From: Roseomonas rosulenta
Lineage (GTDB): Bacteria > Pseudomonadota > Alphaproteobacteria > Acetobacterales > Acetobacteraceae
DNA length: 64,000 nt
Assembly (NCBI RefSeq): GCF_016106005.1
Contig: NZ_JACADR010000003.1
Location: 1 to 64,000 of the forward strand
Reading direction: 5' to 3'
Positions 58,722-64,000 of this stretch are shown here, piece by piece. The notes under the pieces are model-generated. The model had not been told where the DNA came from, searched no databases, and was given only the letters and a program-made list of their open reading frames with translations. Each line of letters starts with the position of its first letter. The stretch's first letter is position 1. The position numbers and the translations under genes were made by a program.

Positions 58722-59642
58722 CTAGCGCGCTTCGGACACGATGCGCCGGCAATGCGCGAGCGAGGCCTCGATCAGGTTGTCGGTCGCCTCCGGCGTCCGG
58801 AAGGCCGAGTGCGAGGTCAGCACCACATTCGGCAGACCCGCCAGAGGATGGCCGGCAGGTAACGGTTCCTCGACGAAGACATCGAGCCCGGCGGCGCCGA
58901 TCCGTCCCTCCCGCAGCGCGGCCGTCAGCGCGGCCTCGTCCACGATCGCGCCGCGCGCGGTGTTGATGAACAGCGCACCGGGCCGCATCCGCGCCAGGCG
59001 CGCCGCGCTCAGGAAGCCGCGCGTCTCGTCGTTCAGCAGCAGGTGCAGGGAGACGACGTGGCCTTCCGCCAGCAGCGTGTCGATATCCGTAAAGGTCACG
59101 CCAGGATGGGATTTCGGCGTGCGGTTCCAGGCCAGCACCTTCATGCCGGCCCCGCCGCACAGCCGCGCCATCTCGGCCCCGATGCCCCCGAAGCCGATGA
59201 TGCCGACGGTCTTCCCCGTCAGTTGCATTCCATCCGTGCGCGGCCAGCCGCCGCCCACGATGCTGTGGTGCATCGCGCCGATGCCGCGTGCCGCCGCCCA
59301 CATAAGTGCGAAAGCCATCTCGGCCACCGCGGTGTCGCCATAGCCCTTGATGATGTGGACCTTGACGCCGCATTCGGCCTCCAGCGCCTCGGGGTCCATG
59401 TAGGACCGCGCGCCGGTGCCCAGGAAGACGATGTGCTTCAGGTCCGGGCAGCGCTTCACGACATCGACCGGGAAATGCGTGTGGTCGTCGATGGCGATCT
59501 GCACGCCCGCCAGCAGGCCGGGCAGGGCCTCGGGCGTGATGTCGGGGTCCTCGTGGATCGTGACCGGCAGGTCGTCCGGCCGGTGCAGCCGGCGCATCAC
59601 CTCGGCCAGCGAGGCATTGGCATCGACGAAGGCGGCGCGCAT
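58722..59642 (-). CDS. D-isomer-specific 2-hydroxyacid dehydrogenase
   Basis: This 306-residue NAD-dependent dehydrogenase has the nucleotide fold VGIIGFGGIGAEMARLCGGA, the substrate Arg region NTARGAIVDEAALTA, the acid/base region VFVEEPLPAGHPLAGLPNVV with catalytic His in VLTSHSAFR. It converts a D-2-hydroxyacid to a 2-oxoacid or the reverse. ATG 59642 lies 14 bases after the enolase-superfamily stop and matches the family start MRAAFVDANASLAEV. It may act on the product of the neighbouring enzyme. Confidence 0.9.
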   Translation of the reverse strand: MRAAFVDANASLAEVMRRLHRPDDLPVTIHEDPDITPEALPGLLAGVQIAIDDHTHFPVDVVKRCPDLKHIVFLGTGARSYMDPEALEAECGVKVHIIKGYGDTAVAEMAFALMWAAARGIGAMHHSIVGGGWPRTDGMQLTGKTVGIIGFGGIGAEMARLCGGAGMKVLAWNRTPKSHPGVTFTDIDTLLAEGHVVSLHLLLNDETRGFLSAARLARMRPGALFINTARGAIVDEAALTAALREGRIGAAGLDVFVEEPLPAGHPLAGLPNVVLTSHSAFRTPEATDNLIEASLAHCRRIVSEAR

Positions 59643-59655
59643 CCCGGTCTCTCCT

Positions 59656-60744
59656 TCACACATCCGCGGCGTGCTTCGCGAGCGCCGCTTCGTCCCACAC
59701 AAGACCCATCCCTGGCCGGTCCGGCACCAGCGCCATGCCGTCCCGCACCACGAGCGGCTCCGTCAATAGCGGCCCCGCGATGTCGAGGTGCTCCAGCAAA
59801 TGCGCCGTCGGCGTCGCGTTCAGCAGATGCACGCTGGCCTCGACGAAGATGTGCGAGGACATCGGCACGCGATGCGCCGCCGCCATCGCCGCGGCGCGCT
59901 GCCAGCCGGTCACGCCGCCGATCTTCATCGCATCCGGCATGCACAGGTCGACCGCGCCGGCCGTCAGCGCGCGGTGCATCCCGGCCGGGCCCCACCAGTT
60001 CTCGCCCCCCTGCACCGGGATGGCGAGGCGCCGCGCGAGTTCCGCCAGCCCGGCATCGTCCTGCACCGGCAGAGGTTCCTCGAGCCAGCGCACGTCCAGC
60101 GCCTCCAGCGCGCGGCCGCGGCGCTCGGCCTCGGGCAGCGTCAGCGCCTGGTTGTAGTCCACCAGGATCTGCACATCGGCGCCGACTGCCGCGCGCACGG
60201 CGCGCACCGTATCGAGGTCGTCCTCCAGCCGCGCCTGGCCCAGCTTGAACTTGACGGCGCGCGCGCCGAGCGTGGCCACGGCCTGCCCGGCCTCCTCGGC
60301 CAGCATCGCCGCCCCCCAGCCGCGCAGCGAGGCATAGATCGGCACAGGCCGCGCCTCGCCGCCCAACAGCGCACATAGCGGCAGGCCGGCGCGCACCGCG
60401 AGCGCATCCCACAGCGCCATGTCGAGCGCCGAGAGCGCGATCTGCACCAGCCCCTCGGTGCCGAGGATGCGCCCGGCATCGTGCATCTCCCGCCACAGCG
60501 TGGCCGGTGCCAGCGGCCGCCCCACCAGCCCTTCGCCCAGGCTGCGTGCCAGCGCCGCGGTCGGCCCGAGTGCGGCCGGCGTATAGGGAAATACATAGGC
60601 GCTGCCCGCCGCGCCGCAGCCGGTACGGACATCGGCCACCACCAGCGGCGCACGCGGGATCACGTTCAGGCTGTTGCGCAGCGGCGGGTCAATCGGCGCA
60701 TCCACCGCGCGCACGCGCACCTCGCCGATCAGCGGCATCGTCAT
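59656..60744 (-). CDS. Enolase-superfamily enzyme (mandelate racemase/muconate lactonizing)
   Basis: This 362-residue enzyme has the N-terminal lid and barrel of the enolase superfamily: lysine pair KFK at 165-167, metal ligands in DYNQA (Asp196), WLEEP (Glu222/223) and GGENWWG (Glu248), and the second base region MKIGGVTGW. That set fits the muconate-lactonizing/dipeptide-epimerase type. The substrate is unknown; with the 2-hydroxyacid dehydrogenase it could dehydrate or epimerise a sugar acid. ATG 60744 has GGAGG 9 bases upstream. Confidence 0.87.
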   Translation of the reverse strand: MTMPLIGEVRVRAVDAPIDPPLRNSLNVIPRAPLVVADVRTGCGAAGSAYVFPYTPAALGPTAALARSLGEGLVGRPLAPATLWREMHDAGRILGTEGLVQIALSALDMALWDALAVRAGLPLCALLGGEARPVPIYASLRGWGAAMLAEEAGQAVATLGARAVKFKLGQARLEDDLDTVRAVRAAVGADVQILVDYNQALTLPEAERRGRALEALDVRWLEEPLPVQDDAGLAELARRLAIPVQGGENWWGPAGMHRALTAGAVDLCMPDAMKIGGVTGWQRAAAMAAAHRVPMSSHIFVEASVHLLNATPTAHLLEHLDIAGPLLTEPLVVRDGMALVPDRPGMGLVWDEAALAKHAADV

Positions 60745-60779
60745 GGGCGGCATCCTCCGGGGATGATCCTGCCCGCGCC

Positions 60780-61652
60780 TCACTCGCGCGTCGAGGTGCG
60801 CGCCTCCATCAGCGAGACGTTCAGCTCCGCCCCCAGCAGCACGACATAGACACTGACCCAGAACCACATCATCAGCGCGATGGCGGCGCCGAGCGGCCCG
60901 TACATCAGGTCGTAGGTCGCGACATGCGAGACGTAGAGCGTGAACCCCGCCGAGGCCGCCGCCCAGATCAGCGTCGCCACCACCGCGCCGGGCAGCGTCC
61001 ACAGCAGCCCGGGATGCGGCCCCGAAGGCCCCAGCCGGTACACCACGATCAGCCCCAGGAAGATCAGCATCAGCAGCATGCCCATCGAGGTCCCGCGCAG
61101 CGTCCAGGCCTGCGGCGCCGGCAGGCCGAACAGCGCAGCGAGGCCCGGAAGCGCGACCAGCGAGGCGATCGCCAGCGCCACCGCCACCGTGATCGACAGC
61201 GTGATGCCGATGGCCAGCAGGTTGTAGTGCAGGAAGCCGCGTGATTCGGGGACCTTGTGCGCCATGTTCAGCGCCCCGATCATCGCCCGCGTGCCGGACG
61301 AGGCCGACCAGATCGCCACTCCGCCCGAGACGATCGCACCCCATTCGAGGCGCGGCCGCGGCAACTCGATCAGGTCGTGCACCCGCCCCGCGATCAGGTC
61401 GAAGGTCTCTTCCGGCACCAGTTCGCGCAGCACCTCGAGCTGGGGTTCCACCGTCTCGCGGTCGAAGGCCAGGCCATAGACCAGCACCAGCAGGAAGATC
61501 GCCGGGAACAGCGCCACCATGGCGTAGAAGGCGCAGCCGGCGGCGGTGAGGGAGATACGGTCCGACGCCGCCTCGCGCCACATCCGCCGCGCGACCGCGA
61601 AGGCGCTGTCGCGGCGTCGCGGACGGTCGCTCACGGGCGGCATGACATCCAT
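60780..61652 (-). CDS. YihY/BrkB-family membrane protein
   Basis: This 290-residue protein has six helices and the YihY signature: DRISLTAAGCAFYAMVALFP, then IWSASSGTRAMIGALNMAHK and GPLGAAIALMMWFWVSVYVV. The family is called BrkB from a serum-resistance annotation but is a general inner-membrane protein of uncertain function. It is transcribed leftward and lies upstream of the enolase-superfamily gene by 35 bases but probably is not part of that pathway. Confidence 0.88.
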   Translation of the reverse strand: MDVMPPVSDRPRRRDSAFAVARRMWREAASDRISLTAAGCAFYAMVALFPAIFLLVLVYGLAFDRETVEPQLEVLRELVPEETFDLIAGRVHDLIELPRPRLEWGAIVSGGVAIWSASSGTRAMIGALNMAHKVPESRGFLHYNLLAIGITLSITVAVALAIASLVALPGLAALFGLPAPQAWTLRGTSMGMLLMLIFLGLIVVYRLGPSGPHPGLLWTLPGAVVATLIWAAASAGFTLYVSHVATYDLMYGPLGAAIALMMWFWVSVYVVLLGAELNVSLMEARTSTRE

Positions 61653-61880
61653 ACCGCAACAGGTAGGACGGAACGGGCGCGGCGGGAACGCCGAGCCTGC
61701 GGAAACGTGATGAGTGCACGAAGGCCCGACCCGCGGCCCGAGGGGCCGAGGCGGCGAATGCGGCCCGCCGGGAGTCCGGCGAAGCCAAGGCGGCCGGATG
61801 GCCGCCGCGTCACGCCGGAGGCATGCCTTCGGGACGACGCCTGTGAGGGGCGCCGAGGTGAAACCCTCTTGCGTTCCGTA

Positions 61881-62177
61881 TCAGCCGGCCGGGGTGGTGC
61901 GCGCGGCGTCCGGCGGGCGCTGCCGGTCGGTCGCGGCGCGCAGCTCCAGCGGCGTGATCCGGCCATCCTGGTCGGTGTCCAGCCGCTGGAGCAGGGCTGC
62001 GAGCGTATTGCCCGTGGGTGTTCCCGGCCCCGCGATTCTCGTGGGGCCTGGCCGCAATCCTTGCAGCGTCGCGGCGAAATCCTGTCCGCCGCCGGCGGCC
62101 TGAAGCCGAGCCGCATCCTGCTGGCTCTGCATGCGGAAGGCCCGGATCGCCTGGGGGGCGGTGGGGGCTGTCTGCAT
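61881..62177 (-). CDS. Small EF-hand protein
   Basis: This 98-residue protein ends with a single EF-hand loop DTDQDGRITPLE (67-78), a proper calcium-binding loop with Asp at 1, 3 and 5, Gly at 6 and Glu at 12. The first part is Ala/Gln-rich and has no signal peptide. ATG 62177 (MQTAPTAPQAIRAFRM) is the likely start; a longer frame to 62291 is less conserved. The function of such small bacterial EF-hand proteins is unknown. The C-terminal tail (after residue 80) is short and polar. Confidence 0.68.
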   Translation of the reverse strand: MQTAPTAPQAIRAFRMQSQQDAARLQAAGGGQDFAATLQGLRPGPTRIAGPGTPTGNTLAALLQRLDTDQDGRITPLELRAATDRQRPPDAARTTPAG

Positions 62178-62287
62178 GGCCGCGTACTCCGTCGTGGTGG
62201 CGCCCGGCGTTTCCGGGCGGCGCCGTACTGGCGCGCGACCAACATTGCAGGCCGCGTGCCAACGCAGCGCGCAGGGACGGTGCCGGC

Positions 62288-63202
62288 TCATCCAGGGTCG
62301 AGCCGCGCAAAGGTCAGCTCGTGCTTGTTGTGGAAGCCGTGGAACAGCTGCGCGCCGGGAATCGCCGCGAAGGCTGCCGCGGCATCATGGTCCGTCTCGC
62401 CCTGGAACTTCAGCGTGCAGACGATGTTGCGCGCCGCGCCCCCCTCCATCCAGCGCCGAACCAGACCCAGCAGCCGGGCCGGGTAGCAGATGATGTCCGA
62501 GAACAGCCAATCGACCGGCAGCTCCTGCCGGGGGTCCAGGCCGAAGGCGCTCTCCTGCCGGCAGGAAACGCCGGGCATGGCGGCGATGGCGGCATCGAGC
62601 GGCGCCTTGTCCACCGCTGTGACCTGCGCTCCCAGCCTTGCGATCACCCAGGTCCAGCCGCCGGGCGCTGCGCCGAGGTCGAGGCAGGTCTCGCCCGGCC
62701 CGGGGTGCCGGCCGATCCGCGTCAGCGCCTCCCACAGCTTGAGGTAGGCGCGCGATGGCGGGCCCTCGCGGTCCTCGGCGAAGCGGATCTCGCCATTCAC
62801 GAAGGGGCTGGTCTTGGTCGGGCTGGCCAGCATCCGGTCGGGCGCCAGCAACGTCCAGGCACCCAGATGTGCCGTGGGCGCGGCTTCGGGAAAGACCAGC
62901 GGGTGGGCCCTCACCGGCGGCAGCCGCTCGGCCAGCAGGGCGGAGCGGCGGTGGTGCAGCAGCGGATAGTGCGACCAGTTGCGCTGGATGGCGCGCAGCG
63001 CGTCCGCGCCAGCCTTGACCGAGGGCACCGCGACCTCGCGCGGGTCGGTCCAGGTGTCGAGCGACCAGGCGGCGGCGACCGGGGCATCGGGGCTGAGTGC
63101 GAGCCGGCCGTGCCAGGCGGCGATGGATGCGCCGGCGCGGCGCAGCTCCTCCGCGAGGTCCGCCTCGAATCCCTCGGCCGCCAGGTAGGCGCTTCGGATC
63201 AC
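62288..63202 (-). CDS. RlmM-like 2'-O-ribose methyltransferase
   Basis: This 304-residue protein has a THUMP-like N-terminal part and a FtsJ/RlmM-type Rossmann methyltransferase with SAM motif I CLDLGAAPGGWTWVIA and the catalytic region LFSDIICYPARLLGLVRRWM, with VCTLKFQGETDHDAA following. It is related to 23S rRNA C2498 ribose methyltransferase RlmM. The start is GTG 63202, overlapping the stop of DUF423 (GTGA); a longer frame overlaps that gene. Confidence 0.85.
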   Translation of the reverse strand: MIRSAYLAAEGFEADLAEELRRAGASIAAWHGRLALSPDAPVAAAWSLDTWTDPREVAVPSVKAGADALRAIQRNWSHYPLLHHRRSALLAERLPPVRAHPLVFPEAAPTAHLGAWTLLAPDRMLASPTKTSPFVNGEIRFAEDREGPPSRAYLKLWEALTRIGRHPGPGETCLDLGAAPGGWTWVIARLGAQVTAVDKAPLDAAIAAMPGVSCRQESAFGLDPRQELPVDWLFSDIICYPARLLGLVRRWMEGGAARNIVCTLKFQGETDHDAAAAFAAIPGAQLFHGFHNKHELTFARLDPG

Positions 63203-63561
63203 CGCTTCAGCGCGGCCAGCGCCAGCAGCGCCCAGCCGGCCATCAGCAGCATGCCGCCGGTGGGCGCGACGGGGCCGAGCGAGGCGCCGCCCATCGCCCC
63301 CCACCACACCGCGCCGCAGAAGGCCGCGGTGCCGAGCGCGAAGGCAAGGCCGGCCAGGTGCGCGATGCGGCGCCCGCCTTCCGCCATCAGCCCGGCCACC
63401 AGCAGCGCCGCAGCGTGCCAGCCCTGGATCATCAGCGCATTGTCCACGGCGCGGCGCTGCATGCCCTCGAACCCTGCCGGGGTACCATGCGCGGCCCAGG
63501 CCGCGAGGCCGACGGCGACCAGCCCCGCGAGGGCACCAAGGACGAGCCAGATGCGATGCAT
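63199..63561 (-). CDS. DUF423-family membrane protein
   Basis: This 120-residue protein has four helices: IWLVLGALAGLVAVGLAAWA, MIQGWHAAALLVAGLMAEG, LAGLAFALGTAAFCGAVWWG and PTGGMLLMAGWALLALAAL. The sequence AAHG after the first helix and GPVAPTGGMLLMAGW near the end are hallmarks of DUF423. The biochemical function is unknown. It is translationally coupled to the RlmM-like gene, as often seen in alphaproteobacteria. Confidence 0.9.
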   Translation of the reverse strand: MHRIWLVLGALAGLVAVGLAAWAAHGTPAGFEGMQRRAVDNALMIQGWHAAALLVAGLMAEGGRRIAHLAGLAFALGTAAFCGAVWWGAMGGASLGPVAPTGGMLLMAGWALLALAALKR

Positions 63562-63580
63562 GGCGGCGGGCTTACGCCCG

Positions 63581-63862
63581 TCACGCCCGGCTGAACAGCC
63601 GGCGAATGCGCTCGGCCGCGCCGGCCATGCGCCGGCCGAGCGAGGCTTCCAGTTCCTCGACCTTTGCGACGTGCTGCGGCCAGCGCCCGGCCACCCAACC
63701 CCAGCGCTGCGCCGCCCAGATGTGCTGGTCGCGCAGGATGAAGACGCCGAGTGCGAGGAACAGGAAGCCCTGGAGGAAGGGCAGCACCAGGCCGAGTACG
63801 CCGAGCACGAGAAGCGTCCAACCCGCAGCCTTGCGGGAGAGAGAGGGGCGTAGGATGACCAT
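63581..63862 (-). CDS. Small membrane protein (PGPGW/YbaN-like)
   Basis: This 93-residue protein starts at ATG 63862 and has two helices around GWTLLVLGVLGLVLPFLQGF and LFLALGVFILRDQHIWA, then an amphipathic tail (HVAKVEELEASLGRRMAGAA). The two-helix arrangement with a conserved Pro-x-x-Q-G-F turn is like PGPGW and YbaN small membrane proteins. The function is unknown. It is leftward and precedes DUF423 by 19 bases. Confidence 0.75.
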   Translation of the reverse strand: MVILRPSLSRKAAGWTLLVLGVLGLVLPFLQGFLFLALGVFILRDQHIWAAQRWGWVAGRWPQHVAKVEELEASLGRRMAGAAERIRRLFSRA

Positions 63863-64000
63863 GGCCGCGCAGATGGTCTGGTGGTGGGGCCGCTGCAAGC
63901 GCCGGGCGATCACGTCTCCGCCGGGACCGCGCCGGCGGAGGGCGCCGAAGCCGGCCTCCCCGGAAGGTGGCGCAGCGCGGTGGATCGCGCAGGAGACCGC

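Noticed and set aside
63861-64000. Possible start of a rightward gene at the window end (ATG 63861)
   Set aside because: Only 46 codons are visible, Arg/Pro-rich and overlapping the start of the leftward membrane protein; no ribosome site is seen.

Overview
The window is high-GC DNA (roughly 70%) from an alphaproteobacterium. Orphan Bug/TctC receptors, DevBCA and YnjBCD transporters, many glutathione S-transferases and LysR regulators, and a degraded Ti-type trb cluster all suggest an Acetobacteraceae member such as Roseomonas. This placement is inference from gene content; there is no rRNA or other marker here. No tRNA, rRNA or CRISPR array was seen.

Layout. 1-1.7 kb: remnant of a conjugation cluster (trbB, trbC, trbD) whose trbD runs by deletion into the tail of trbL. 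1.97-5.7 kb: transporter, acetyltransferase and prephenate-dehydratase-like genes with cut-down copies of each other. 5.7-13.4 kb: Bug receptor, Crp/Fnr regulator, YHS protein, LysR/DoxX/GST and LysR/AhpD/PNPOx modules. 13.5-17.4 kb: DevBCA-type exporter with a TetR repressor and two matching operators. 17.3-23.2 kb: a seven-gene leftward thiol/sulfur operon (thioredoxin, CcdA, DUF302, YeeE/YedE, GST, family-5 binding protein, TauE). 23.3-27.1 kb: TetR-GST-GST-peroxiredoxin-dehalogenase operon ending in a dead DehI gene. 27.1-38.6 kb: Bug receptor, ECF sigma factor with its NrsF-type anti-sigma factor, DUF1223, TetR plus SMR pump, glycosyltransferase cluster, DoxX plus flavoprotein reductase, and YHS-TVP38-DUF547. 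38.7-43.3 kb: radical SAM protein plus YnjBCD transporter. 43.4-48.3 kb: accessory debris (DUF3489, ParB-methyltransferase fragment, frameshifted secreted protein) around a LysR and an HD-Bug pair. 48.3-52.4 kb: AraC regulator, metallothionein-like peptide, lipoprotein hydrolase, quinone reductase/LysR. 52.6-60.7 kb: Ugp-type sugar importer with DeoR regulator, dehydrogenase and enolase-superfamily enzyme. 60.8-63.9 kb: housekeeping-like genes (YihY, EF-hand, RlmM-like, DUF423, small membrane protein).

The most notable signal is a dispersed promoter motif, GTAACC-N16-CGAA. It occurs with exactly the same spacing upstream of the ECF sigma gene itself, the thioredoxin/CcdA operon, two separate YHS-protein genes, a Bug receptor, the DoxX/reductase pair (one mismatch), DUF1223 (one mismatch), and in the ferritin-like locus. 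It has the form described for Caulobacter SigF/NrsF. This ties most of the 8-38 kb region into one probable metal or thiol-stress regulon controlled by the sigma/NrsF pair at 28.6-29.9 kb.

Several genes are broken by single-base losses or in-frame TAG codons, and three short 3'-end duplications mark recombination joints. The accessory parts have clearly been rearranged, although some one-base shifts could be assembly errors.
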